From NCBI RefSeq assembly GCF_000478825.2, contig NZ_CP007542.1, forward strand, positions 1,302,001 to 1,366,000: a stretch of DNA of 64,000 nt, given 5' to 3'. A program made the translations under genes and the position numbers. The notes under the pieces are model-generated. The model was not told where the DNA came from and ran no database searches. It saw nothing but the letters and a program-made list of their open reading frames with translations. Below, piece after piece: positions 1 through 6,633 of this stretch (position 1 is the stretch's first letter; every line of letters begins with the position of its first letter). Origin of the DNA: Synechocystis sp. PCC 6714. Lineage in GTDB: Bacteria > Cyanobacteriota > Cyanobacteriia > Cyanobacteriales > Microcystaceae.

Positions 1-1067
1 TCAGGGCTGGGAGATTCCGTTGGTGTAGGCTCAGGGCTGGGAGCTGGGGTTGTGGTTGGTGAGGGTTCTGGCTCAGGTTGGGTTTGGGGTCTGCAAGGAA
101 AAGGAACTATGCCAGGTTCACCGGGAAAAACAATAATTCCGGGTGCTCCAGGAAAAGTGCTAGGGGGACAATTTGGTGCTTCTGGTGTGTCGATCGCTGG
201 TGCTATACCTGCCTTAATTAATCCATCTAAAGTAGGAATAAATAGATTATTAATAACAGGAACAGCTTGGGGTAAAGGTGTAGGCTGGGGGATTATGTCA
301 TCTAGATTATTCTCGACAAAATCCCTAACGCTATTGAATAGAGAATCAAATAAATCTCCCGTAAATTCTCCAATTGCTTCGATAATGTCATCTACGATTG
401 ATTTACCGTCTTGCCTTCTTACCCGTATATTTCTTATTTCTGCTTTTCCTCCCCAGTATCCGTTGTAATAGCATCCCGTGCTTACTTGATCTTTATTTGG
501 CCCTGATTCAACTGTCCATGAGGCAAAATTTTGACTGTAATCATTTTTCCCATTCAATATTAGTTTTCCTACCGGACCATTTATTACTACTTGTGATATT
601 TGCCATCCTCCGCTAACCTCTATCACTCCTACATAAGGGTGCCATAATCTAGTTCTGCATTCTGCGGTGAAAATATAAGTTTTATTTGTTTTGCCCGTCC
701 ACTGACTGCAATCAGCATTTAGACAAATAGTAGCTAAGGCATTTCTCAACGGGTCGCCATCTAAATTAACATCTACAGTATTTCTATTAACTAAATCAGC
801 AAGCTTAATTGCACTTCCTGTCACTAAGCCCGTTCTAGTAATTTCCCAACCTAATTGACTTGCACATATAGCATTGGCTACACAAGCATCCAAAGAAGTA
901 ACAAAAGCTTCTGCGGGTCGATTACTAACTCCAATAAAGATAGAAATAGTCATTAAAAACAGAACAAAAAAAGAAACAATTCTATTGGTTAGCTTTCGTC
1001 TGTTCTTGTATAAACTCTTCTTAAACTTATTAAAAATAATGGGTAACTTATAAAAAGCAGATTTCAT
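1..1067 (-). CDS. pIII-like adsorption protein, C-terminus cut by window edge
   Basis: This is an open frame of at least 355 codons running off the left edge. It starts with ATG at 1067-1065 behind a strong AGGAGG (1075-1080) seven bases upstream. The product begins with basic residues and a long hydrophobic segment (about residues 28-48) followed by a signal-peptidase-like AEA site near residue 54. A cysteine-containing globular region follows, with cysteines in the motifs ACVANAIC, ICLNADC, AECR and TGCYY. After this come an amphipathic stretch, a short collagen-like part (PGAPG, PGEPG) and a Pro/Thr/Ser/Glu linker that is still open at the edge. It sits directly after the coat gene, where filamentous phages keep gene III. 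The pilus- or receptor-binding role is inferred from position and architecture; no homology can be claimed. The C-terminal membrane anchor would lie outside the window. Confidence 0.7.
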   Translation of the reverse strand, partial: MKSAFYKLPIIFNKFKKSLYKNRRKLTNRIVSFFVLFLMTISIFIGVSNRPAEAFVTSLDACVANAICASQLGWEITRTGLVTGSAIKLADLVNRNTVDVNLDGDPLRNALATICLNADCSQWTGKTNKTYIFTAECRTRLWHPYVGVIEVSGGWQISQVVINGPVGKLILNGKNDYSQNFASWTVESGPNKDQVSTGCYYNGYWGGKAEIRNIRVRRQDGKSIVDDIIEAIGEFTGDLFDSLFNSVRDFVENNLDDIIPQPTPLPQAVPVINNLFIPTLDGLIKAGIAPAIDTPEAPNCPPSTFPGAPGIIVFPGEPGIVPFPCRPQTQPEPEPSPTTTPAPSPEPTPTESPSP

Positions 1068-1108
1068 AAGCTACCCTCCTAGTAATTTGCTCTGGCTAAA
1101 ATCAGCAA

Positions 1109-1339
1109 TTAACCTTTGGTTGTCATGCGGTTGACTTGCTTAACAGCAATACGGAAGCCCATAGCAGTCATAACGATTGCGGCCACTCCGGCAGTTACTC
1201 CACCAATGGCGCTTACGGTATCAGCTACAGCAGAGGTGTCAGCTTTGGCAACAGTGGGAATGGTCAAGCTGGCTAGAATAGCACTTCCGATTAGGATTTT
1301 CTTGTCAAAATCGCTTAATTGAAGTTTGAAAGATTGCAT
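1109..1339 (-). CDS. pVIII-like major coat protein precursor
   Basis: This 76-residue protein is predicted to form the shaft of a filamentous virion. It has a basic N-terminus, a hydrophobic signal segment ending in TVAKA, and a mature part of about 43 residues. The mature part starts acidic (DTSAVADTV), continues with a Gly/Ala/Val/Ile/Met membrane span and ends basic (RIAVKQVNRMTTKG). This acidic-hydrophobic-basic layout with a cleavable leader is diagnostic of inovirus major coat proteins. I chose ATG 1339 because GGAG lies nine bases upstream; an in-frame TTG at 1354 would overlap that ribosome-binding site. It lies 42 bp upstream of the pIII-like gene on the same strand. Major coat proteins are too short and divergent for confident homology, so the call rests on architecture and context. 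Confidence 0.85.
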   Translation of the reverse strand: MQSFKLQLSDFDKKILIGSAILASLTIPTVAKADTSAVADTVSAIGGVTAGVAAIVMTAMGFRIAVKQVNRMTTKG

Positions 1340-1428
1340 TGGTTTAATCTCCAATAAAGAATAGAGCTTAGCTTTCGGCTAAACAAACCCTCCCAACTAC
1401 CCACTGTTATTAAATTCTGATTAATTGG

Positions 1429-1572
1429 CTAAATCTTATAGAAAAAGTAAGCCGCTACAGTAAGGGCTAAAGTAGTGCCAAAAATAACTAAACCTGCGCT
1501 AGTTCCCCACTCATAACCAGACTGTAAAGTGCTGTTTATCTGGCTTAAATCAGAATTGGCTAAAATCAACAT
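1429..1572 (-). CDS. Tiny single-span membrane protein (pVII/pIX-like position)
   Basis: This 47-residue protein starts at ATG 1572 and stops with TAG at 1431-1429. A polar N-terminal half (MLILANSDLSQINSTLQSG) precedes one hydrophobic span (residues about 25-44) and ends KI. Its start is two bases beyond the stop of the next upstream small gene, so the two are probably co-translated. Filamentous phages carry very short membrane proteins (pVII, pIX) between the ssDNA-binding protein and the major coat gene, which fits this position. The role as a minor tip protein is inferred; the sequence itself shows only a small membrane protein. Confidence 0.6.
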   Translation of the reverse strand: MLILANSDLSQINSTLQSGYEWGTSAGLVIFGTTLALTVAAYFFYKI

Positions 1573-1574
1573 AC

Positions 1575-1733
1575 TTAACCTCTGGTAAAGGATTTAACAA
1601 CAAATACAATGACCATAACTCCCATTAAAGCGGTAGCATACTTAGCGCCTTCAGTTAAGATTTTAGCGGCGGTTTCCTGTCCAAAATTACTGGGTAAATT
1701 TAGATTGGTAGCGTAATAAAATTGATAAATCAT
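1575..1733 (-). CDS. Tiny single-span membrane protein (minor coat candidate)
   Basis: This 52-residue protein has an N-terminal polar part, an amphipathic helix (QETAAKILTEGAKYATAL) and a hydrophobic stretch (MGVMVIVFVV) with a basic tail KSFTRG. It resembles a coat protein without a cleavable leader, so a second coat subunit is possible. The ATG at 1733 overlaps the TGA of the upstream gene in an ATGA junction, showing translational coupling. It sits with three other tiny membrane-protein genes between the 202-residue protein and the pVIII-like gene. Family membership cannot be assigned from sequence alone. Confidence 0.6.
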   Translation of the reverse strand: MIYQFYYATNLNLPSNFGQETAAKILTEGAKYATALMGVMVIVFVVKSFTRG

Positions 1734-1927
1734 AATCTGTAAATAATTCCAGTAAGAAAAGATAAACTGCCATGGATTACTACAGCCTTAAAAAGACTTA
1801 TGGCTAAATTCCAGTGTTCAGCTATACATAGAGTGTCAATTGTGGTGTTAGGGTTTCCTGCTCCGGGGTTAGCATTTGGATTTTGTGCTAATAACAAAAT
1901 TCCGTCAAAAATGTGGCTTATATCCAT
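1730..1927 (-). CDS. Small membrane protein, unknown
   Basis: This 65-residue protein starts at ATG 1927, with AGGAA upstream in a region overlapping the end of the previous gene; a TTG ten codons earlier is less likely. It shows a short hydrophobic N-terminus (IFDGILLLAQ) that could act as a weak signal, a linker rich in Asn, Pro and Gly, and a C-terminal hydrophobic segment from about residue 41 to the end. It overlaps the upstream gene by ten bases and the downstream one by four, so it belongs to the prophage morphogenesis operon. A minor virion role is plausible but unproven. Confidence 0.5.
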   Translation of the reverse strand: MDISHIFDGILLLAQNPNANPGAGNPNTTIDTLCIAEHWNLAISLFKAVVIHGSLSFLTGIIYRL

Positions 1928-2133
1928 ACGTATTTCCTGATTACGATTACAATCCAAGCGGTGGTGTACATTGATAGAAATGGGGCTGAAAAAGTAGCTT
2001 CAATGGCTTGCTGTAGGCTTGTAACTTTTTCGATGTAGTTCGTGCAATCCTGATAATACGCATCGGAACATCCGGTAATGATTAGAGATCCGGTGTATAA
2101 GCTTAAGCTTGTCCATAGTGTGCGGTTCCTCAT
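1918..2133 (-). CDS. Small membrane protein with lipobox-like motif
   Basis: This 71-residue product is read from ATG 2133. A basic start (MRNR) precedes a hydrophobic run ending LIITGC, which fits a lipobox, followed by a polar region with two more cysteines and a C-terminal hydrophobic span (SMYTTAWIVIVIRKYVWI). It could be a small lipoprotein or a two-span membrane protein. The start overlaps the end of the 202-residue gene region only slightly, and the end overlaps the next gene. The Shine-Dalgarno sequence is weak, so translational coupling is likely. Function is unknown. Confidence 0.45.
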   Translation of the reverse strand: MRNRTLWTSLSLYTGSLIITGCSDAYYQDCTNYIEKVTSLQQAIEATFSAPFLSMYTTAWIVIVIRKYVWI

Positions 2134-2137
2134 GGGA

Positions 2138-2746
2138 CTAGGCGGCAAGGTCTGCCATGTTTAATTGCTCGATGGGATTCATGTCAGCAATGCGTTCCAT
2201 TTCTTGTCCTTTGGTATCACGGACAGATTTAAACTCTGCTTCATACCAACCGGGGATAAATTGGAGGTTGTTAAAATTCCAATGTTCAAAAGTTTCCTCA
2301 ATTGCCAGATAGCCATAAGCTTTCCCCTTTTCGCTTAAAGCTTCCATCTCTCCCATAGGGTCAATTAAATAGGTGACAAGGCCTTTCCATTGCTCCATCT
2401 TGACCATCTTTGCTCCAATCAGAAGAATCTCCTCTCGTTCGGGAAACTTGATCTTCTTAAGCAAATTGGCTCTGATGGGGATTAGGTTGTAGCCTTTTTC
2501 GCCTAACTTTTTCTTTGGAGTGCGTCGGCGCTCAATTTCATAGATTCCGGGTGCATCTGAGAAATCTTCGATCCTTAAAGCAGAATTTCTGAGGTTAATT
2601 CTCATAGGTTGATAACCCTTGATTACCCCGTCGTTAGTTCGTTCAAGATTCATCACTTGGATAAAACCAGACTTGATGGTTTCCCCTTCGATGACATATT
2701 CCTCTTGGGAAGCGCCAATAACTAAATATTTGGAAGTACTAAGCAT
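2138..2746 (-). CDS. Hypothetical protein in the ssDNA-binding (pV) position
   Basis: This 202-residue soluble protein overlaps the end of the replication initiator gene by eight bases, so it is translationally coupled to it. In filamentous phages the gene after the initiator normally encodes the single-stranded DNA-binding protein (pV). The N-terminal 75 residues contain alternating beta-type stretches such as GFIQVMNLE, PMRINLRN and GIYEIERRR, compatible with an OB-like fold. The rest is mixed alpha/beta and longer than classical pV (about 87 residues). I see no diagnostic motif, so the ssDNA-binding role is inference from position only. Confidence 0.6.
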   Translation of the reverse strand: MLSTSKYLVIGASQEEYVIEGETIKSGFIQVMNLERTNDGVIKGYQPMRINLRNSALRIEDFSDAPGIYEIERRRTPKKKLGEKGYNLIPIRANLLKKIKFPEREEILLIGAKMVKMEQWKGLVTYLIDPMGEMEALSEKGKAYGYLAIEETFEHWNFNNLQFIPGWYEAEFKSVRDTKGQEMERIADMNPIEQLNMADLAA

Positions 2747-3692
2747 AGGGTTGTTCTCGTTGTTCTTGTAGGTAATTAATCCAAGCTAAATGGTGTTCTT
2801 GGAGCCTTTCGCTAGAGCGTTCGGCTATGCGGCTAATACTTTTAGTAAATTCAGTCTGTCCGAGACCGAAATACATAACAGCAAAAGTGGGCCCTGCTTG
2901 TCGCTCCAACCAATCCAAGGCTCTTTCTAGGGTGGGTTCGTCTCTGGGCTTTCTGAGCCGGCATTGGCCAATCTCTTTGACAAACTGCTCCCAAAATCGG
3001 TATCTCTTATCGTGGTTACTGTTGCTCCCAGGCTTAATAAAATCAAGAGTTCCGGTTAAAAACTTTCCTCCTGCTCGAATATCTCTTTTTTCGATAATCT
3101 CATCGGCACAAAATTCCGCATAATCTCCACGCAGTAATAATTCCCAACGGTCGGCGGGGATACCGTGCATAAATTCAGCGTTGTAGAATTTGACGATCTT
3201 TTCAGAGCTACCAAAAATACAAGTCCCTATTGGTTCCTCTCCCTTGACTGCCTTAGACTCGATAAATTTAAAACTATCTAAGCCTTTGTAGTGCTTCTTT
3301 TCTGCTAGGGCTTGTATCTTTTTTTGGCTGATGCGCCGCTTTTCGTCATCAATGGCAATGTCAATGCGGGTAAGCTTTTTAAGCCTCTCTTTGATAAGCT
3401 CTAAGCTCTTTAACTGATCCGTAAACTCCCAGCAAATAGTACCGGGAAACTGTAAATGGCAGTCGATGTAATCATCATGGACGGTAAAGCCTCCCCATAA
3501 TCCCTTAACTGAGCGAATACGGTTGTTAAACTTTCTGCCAATAGTCACTCCTTCCTGGTCAAAAAAACATTTGTCCCCTGTGACCATGCCCGCTTGTACT
3601 TCCTCCAAAAAGCTCTCCAACTGGCGAAACTCTGAAAAACGGGCCATGCCTTGCAGGTAGTCAATGCCAATGCTGAGGTGCTTAGGGGCCAT
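2739..3692 (-). CDS. Phage replication initiation protein (Rep_trans/RstA-like)
   Basis: This 317-residue protein is predicted to nick the double-stranded replicative form and start rolling-circle replication. It has the pattern of the replication-initiation-factor family of filamentous phages and related plasmids: an N-terminal HLSIGIDYLQG, a central beta-strand motif LTRIDIAIDDEK with alternating acidic residues, and a later FYNAEFMHGIPADRWELLL corresponding to the tyrosine / R-x-E region of the family. ATG 3692 is used. The gene begins the leftward operon, with 223 bp of non-coding sequence upstream. The exact nicking tyrosine cannot be assigned by eye. The assignment to this broad family is fairly secure; the subfamily is not. 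Confidence 0.72.
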   Translation of the reverse strand: MAPKHLSIGIDYLQGMARFSEFRQLESFLEEVQAGMVTGDKCFFDQEGVTIGRKFNNRIRSVKGLWGGFTVHDDYIDCHLQFPGTICWEFTDQLKSLELIKERLKKLTRIDIAIDDEKRRISQKKIQALAEKKHYKGLDSFKFIESKAVKGEEPIGTCIFGSSEKIVKFYNAEFMHGIPADRWELLLRGDYAEFCADEIIEKRDIRAGGKFLTGTLDFIKPGSNSNHDKRYRFWEQFVKEIGQCRLRKPRDEPTLERALDWLERQAGPTFAVMYFGLGQTEFTKSISRIAERSSERLQEHHLAWINYLQEQREQPYA

Positions 3693-3915
3693 AACTGGGT
3701 AAAAGAGAATAAACCAATAAAAAATTTCACGGGCGTGCTAACAGCCCTCTAGAAATACCGGGATTCAATGCCAGCCACAGTAAAAAAAAAGTCCCATCGC
3801 CGCAATAGGACAAATGAAACTGGATAACTAAGCCTTATAACCTGACTGCTAATGCCGAGACCAACAGCGTTAGCGCCCGATTTAAGCCTGTTTAAGTAAC
3901 TTTCTGTCGTTCTCT
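3693..3915. other. Non-coding gap with hairpin; candidate origin or terminator
   Basis: No gene is visible between the replication initiator and the repressor, both leftward. An inverted repeat, GCTAATGC (3848-3855) and GCGTTAGC (3867-3874), forms an 8-bp stem with one G-T pair and an 11-base loop. It may be the terminator of the repressor gene or part of the rolling-circle origin, which filamentous phages keep in such gaps. There is also a homopolymeric A9 run near 3781-3789. Confidence 0.35.
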
Positions 3916-4218
3916 TTATTTCCCCCCCAATCTTCTCGATAGCTCCCGCACCCGTGTAATTAAATCATTTGTCTTAGTCATCTGATTATTTAAATCTTCT
4001 ACTGATTTTTCTAACTCTGTCGCTAATTCTGCTAAGTCCTTAGCGGCTATGGCTAGTGTTACTGTACTGGAATTGATTAATGTCTCTAAATAGGTACTGT
4101 GCTTCATATCTGCGGCGTGGGCTCCGATGCGGATCATCTCAACGGTGCTGGGCTTGAGACTAAACCCTTTGACGATGCGGGTTTCACCACTACCTAACTT
4201 TCTACCTCTTTTAGCCAT
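3916..4218 (-). CDS. Ribbon-helix-helix-type repressor candidate
   Basis: This 100-residue basic protein begins MAKRGRKLGSGETR. It continues with a beta-strand (VKGFSLKP) and two helices (STVEMIRIGAHAAD, HSTYLETLINSS) in the spacing of a MetJ/Arc-type ribbon-helix-helix domain. The C-terminal half (residues about 55-95) is a heptad-like coiled coil, suitable for oligomerisation. It is divergent from the recombinase unit and faces three direct TGTAAA repeats plus a consensus promoter. It is therefore a good candidate for the immunity repressor of the prophage, in the position RstR-like repressors hold in other filamentous phages. Function is inferred from fold pattern and location. Confidence 0.6.
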   Translation of the reverse strand: MAKRGRKLGSGETRIVKGFSLKPSTVEMIRIGAHAADMKHSTYLETLINSSTVTLAIAAKDLAELATELEKSVEDLNNQMTKTNDLITRVRELSRRLGGK

Positions 4219-4232
4219 AGTTTTTTCCTTTT

Positions 4233-4259
4233 TGTAAAGAAATGTAAAACTTCTGTAAA
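4233..4259. promoter_or_regulatory. Three phased TGTAAA direct repeats (operator candidate)
   Basis: TGTAAA occurs at 4233-4238, 4243-4248 and 4254-4259, that is every 10-11 bp on one face of the helix. The array lies between the start of the repressor gene and the rightward consensus promoter. Ribbon-helix-helix repressors typically bind cooperatively to such short phased repeats, so this is probably the autoregulatory operator. Confidence 0.5.
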
Positions 4260-4273
4260 TTCTTTATAAAAAT

Positions 4274-4301
4274 TTGACAAGTAGTTTTTTTTTTTTATAA
4301 T
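4274..4301 (+). promoter_or_regulatory. Consensus sigma-70-type promoter for the recombinase unit
   Basis: A perfect TTGACA (4274-4279) and a perfect TATAAT (4296-4301) are separated by 16 bases consisting largely of T. It would drive the 94-residue gene, the structured leader and the recombinase. The strength expected from full consensus suggests that it needs repression, and the adjacent TGTAAA repeats fit this. Confidence 0.7.
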
Positions 4302-4352
4302 ACACCACGTCGAACATAGCATAAATTTTTGCCCTTTGCCTAGGTCTTACCT

Positions 4353-4637
4353 ATGTCTCCTCCTGATATAGATTCCTCTACCCACTACTTCTGCTCTTGT
4401 GGTGCTCGTCTTGGGTCTCCAGACTTTGATGGGCTATGGTCTGCGGAGCATAATACTTTGTGTCCTTGGGTTCGAGACCATGCTTCTAGGATTGTTAATG
4501 CTTTAGAGATTGATGATCCTATTCATATTGATCAGGTTCTTAGTGATGTTATTGCTAATTCTCCTTCTTATATTTCTCATGTTTCTCCTCTTCGTAGTAA
4601 AGATATAGAATCTCTTCTTTTTTTTATTTTTATGTAG
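4353..4637 (+). CDS. Small Cys/His protein, unknown
   Basis: This 94-residue product starts at ATG 4353, about 50 bases after a consensus -10 box. It contains a possible metal site: FCSCGARLG near residues 13-21, then HNTLCPWVRDH near residues 33-43. The composition is otherwise mixed, with a hydrophobic C-terminus. The codon use is T-rich like the recombinase downstream and unlike the core genes. It is the first gene of the rightward phage unit, so it may be an accessory to excision or regulation. I do not recognise a family. Confidence 0.5.
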   Translation: MSPPDIDSSTHYFCSCGARLGSPDFDGLWSAEHNTLCPWVRDHASRIVNALEIDDPIHIDQVLSDVIANSPSYISHVSPLRSKDIESLLFFIFM

Positions 4638-4644
4638 ATAGTTA

Positions 4645-4860
4645 ATCCTTCCCTACTGACCTCTGAGCTTAGGTTGAGGGGTCACTAGGGACGGAGTAGC
4701 TTCCCGTCTCATCGGTTAGTTAGCTAATAGAATGATTTACAAGAAAGTTGCTTTATTGCCTCGCCCCTTTATGTCGGACTATTAACTAGCTAGCTACCCA
4801 ATAAGCTTAAGAGTAAACTGTCTTGTATTTATAGGTTTCTGGCTTCTATTGGGATTAATT
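4645..4860 (+). ncRNA. Candidate bridge-RNA-like structured leader of the IS110-type recombinase
   Basis: The gap before the recombinase is rich in pairing. Stem 1 joins 4650-4661 with 4680-4691 (12 pairs, one mismatch). Stem 2 joins 4715-4730 with 4779-4794 (16 positions, two G-U pairs and one mismatch) around a 48-base loop. Stem 3 joins 4797-4803 with 4847-4853 (seven pairs) around a 43-base loop. Established knowledge: IS110-group elements encode a non-coding bridge RNA in the flank upstream of the recombinase, with a 5' hairpin and two internal loops that read target and donor DNA. The layout here is the same in kind. Loop 1 holds GCCCCTTTA (4763-4771), complementary to 6380-6388 beyond the recombinase; loop 2 holds AGAGTAAA (4810-4817), repeated at 6376-6383. 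These short matches could be chance. Confidence 0.5.
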
Positions 4861-4900
4861 TAAAGCTAACTTTCTCTTTCCTATTGGAGACAATTTAATA

Positions 4901-6316
4901 ATGAGAATTGCAGGTCTTGACATTTGTAAAGGCTACGCTGTGGCATGGATTCTTGATGAGCTTCCTGCTGATCCTAAGCAAGTTTGGAAACACGGCTTTA
5001 GGTCACGGTTCAAAAAGCCATCTGATGATCCTTATACCTTCTGGTTTTGCCATGATGTTTATCGCACTCAAGATGGTGAAAGGGTTTTAGATGTGCGGGG
5101 TATTGATACTTTCCTCAGTTGGGAGGTTGATGCTATTGCCTTAGAACCTACGGGCCTTCATTACTCAATGTTCATTTCTAAGGTTTGTGAATCTCACGGT
5201 ATTAAGGTTTTCTGGGTGAATCACCATAGCTGTAGAAACTGGCGACAAACCCACGGACTACCAGATAAGAATGATATTGCTGATGCTTATGCGCTCTGTG
5301 CTTATACTCAAACCTTTAAAGATTACTGGCGCTATTTCATCCGTTTTGAGAATGGGTCAATTGCTAAAATTCGGGACTTATATCACTTAAGAAAATTTTG
5401 TATAAAGATGTCTGTTAAGGCTTCTAATCGGGCCCAGCATCATCTAGCCTTTGATTTCCCTGAGTCTGCTTCTCTCTACTCCGATCCTGTTGGTAAAGCT
5501 TCTGATGGTCGTAGGCCATTGCTTTCTGTAGTTGCTGGTCATGAGCGGGGTACTCGTAGGTCTCCTTGGGTCAATCGTCTTAATAATTCCATTGCTAGGG
5601 AATATGGCATAGAGCTTTCAGATCCTTCTATTTATCTTGCTGGTTTGACTGATGACTTTGATTTAAAGGTCAATGAAATTAACAGCAGGCTCTCTGAGCT
5701 GGTTTATTCTCCCCAGTTTGCGGGTTATAACTTTGTCTTTGATCGATTTAATTTTGGTGTTCCTTTGCGGGGTCTACTTCTTACTCTTATTTATCCCTTC
5801 TCTGAGCGTTTTACTGGTTCTTCTCTTCCTGCGTTTAAACGTCGTATAGGGTTGGCAAGGGTAGAAACGCAGTCAGGGACTAGCATCAAAGGTTCTAAGA
5901 CTGGTTCTAGTTCTTCTATTTGTCGGGCTGAGTTCTATTGCTGGGTTAGTTCCCAGTTCAAGCTTGGTGCTAAGACTCAATACTCTGAACAGTTGCAAAG
6001 GATTAAGGACTATCACGATGAGAAAACCGCTCAGCTAAAGGCAGATCCTGAAAAGTTGGCTTTGCAGGCGGCCGCTAAATACCAAGCTCGTTTACGGTCT
6101 GAGATGTTTAACTCTCTCTCGTCTTCTGGTCTGATGACGGTTAATCAGGTTAAAGCTCTGCTCTCGGAAATTGACTGGTCTGCTAAGGTGCCTGCTGGTA
6201 TGGCTAAAAATAATCTAGTAGGTAACTTGGTCATTAACAAGACTGGAGGCTACGCAGCTAAGCTTCTCTACCGTGCTCTAGATGAAGTTAGGGAGACTCT
6301 CGATATTACTGATTAA
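4901..6316 (+). CDS. IS110/Piv-type DEDD recombinase (prophage integrase/transposase)
   Basis: This 471-residue protein has the two domains of IS110-group enzymes. The N-terminal RuvC-like domain carries a DEDD set: D7 in GLDICKG, E82 in ALEPTGLHY, D125 and D128 in KNDIADAY. The C-terminal Transposase_20-type region contains AFKRRIGL and QSGTSIKG, with the presumed catalytic serine at S325. It is longer than typical IS110 enzymes (about 300-400 residues), with an insertion before the serine domain and a C-terminal extension. GGAGA (4886-4890) is a good ribosome-binding site for ATG 4901. Related Piv-like enzymes integrate some filamentous phages, and this gene lies at the end of one here. It probably integrates and excises the prophage. 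All catalytic residues are present, so the enzyme should be active. Confidence 0.85.
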   Translation: MRIAGLDICKGYAVAWILDELPADPKQVWKHGFRSRFKKPSDDPYTFWFCHDVYRTQDGERVLDVRGIDTFLSWEVDAIALEPTGLHYSMFISKVCESHGIKVFWVNHHSCRNWRQTHGLPDKNDIADAYALCAYTQTFKDYWRYFIRFENGSIAKIRDLYHLRKFCIKMSVKASNRAQHHLAFDFPESASLYSDPVGKASDGRRPLLSVVAGHERGTRRSPWVNRLNNSIAREYGIELSDPSIYLAGLTDDFDLKVNEINSRLSELVYSPQFAGYNFVFDRFNFGVPLRGLLLTLIYPFSERFTGSSLPAFKRRIGLARVETQSGTSIKGSKTGSSSSICRAEFYCWVSSQFKLGAKTQYSEQLQRIKDYHDEKTAQLKADPEKLALQAAAKYQARLRSEMFNSLSSSGLMTVNQVKALLSEIDWSAKVPAGMAKNNLVGNLVINKTGGYAAKLLYRALDEVRETLDITD

Positions 6317-6633
6317 TTCTGGCTTATAGGGGTCTTTTCTTAAGATCCCTTATTTAGTCTGTAAATTAGTGGATTAGAGTAAAGGGGCTTTGGGGCCTAG
6401 CTTAATCAAACTGATTTTTAGATTCAAGCATTTTCCCTAATTTTTCTGGGCAAAGGGTTCAACCTCTGTGGTCTGGGACAAAAATACTTTTAGTAAACCA
6501 GATTTCCTAGTTAGTAAAGGGTAAACCCCACTGATTAATCGGGAAAACCCGCCTTACTGACCATGGAGTTATGCTCCTAGAATTATGGTTGTAGCCCTCA
6601 CACAGCTAATCTACACTCGATATAGAAAATTTT
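6317..6633. other. Non-coding junction between prophage and clpB
   Basis: No gene is visible in these 317 bases. The stretch must contain the right attachment junction of the filamentous prophage and the clpB promoter region. It holds the hairpin just after the recombinase, the sequence TTAGAGTAAAGGGGC at 6374-6388 that partly matches both large loops of the structured leader, and a small CGGGAAAACCCG hairpin near 6540. I could not fix the junction without an uninterrupted relative for comparison. Confidence 0.5.
6328..6350 (+). terminator. Hairpin after the recombinase gene
   Basis: AGGGGTCTT (6328-6336) pairs with AAGATCCCT (6342-6350) through nine positions including one G-U, with a five-base loop. 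It begins 12 bases after the recombinase stop. There is only a short T-rich tail, so termination may be partial. Confidence 0.45.

Larger units (their letters stand above)
1..6400. mobile_element. Filamentous (inovirus-type) prophage, right part; left end outside window
   Basis: The gene order on the minus strand matches filamentous phages: repressor, replication initiator, a protein in the ssDNA-binding position, tiny membrane proteins, a pVIII-like coat precursor, then a large secreted pIII-like protein. A divergent rightward unit holds an IS110/Piv-type recombinase, a class known from some filamentous phages. I see no HIP1 octamer in this stretch, although the flanking core genes carry many. 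The hallmark assembly ATPase (pI/Zot) is expected to the left of position 1 and is not visible. The right boundary lies between 6316 and about 6600; 6400 is only a nominal value, and I could not find a flanking target duplication. Confidence 0.8.

Noticed and set aside
52-468. Plus-strand open frame over the pIII-like gene
   Set aside because: It is the complement of the proline-rich and collagen-like coding region and has no ribosome-binding site.
4645-4860. Group II intron or riboswitch as explanation of the structured leader
   Set aside because: No intron domain V-like hairpin or reverse transcriptase is present, and no known riboswitch core is recognisable; the context of an IS110-type enzyme favours a bridge-RNA-like element.
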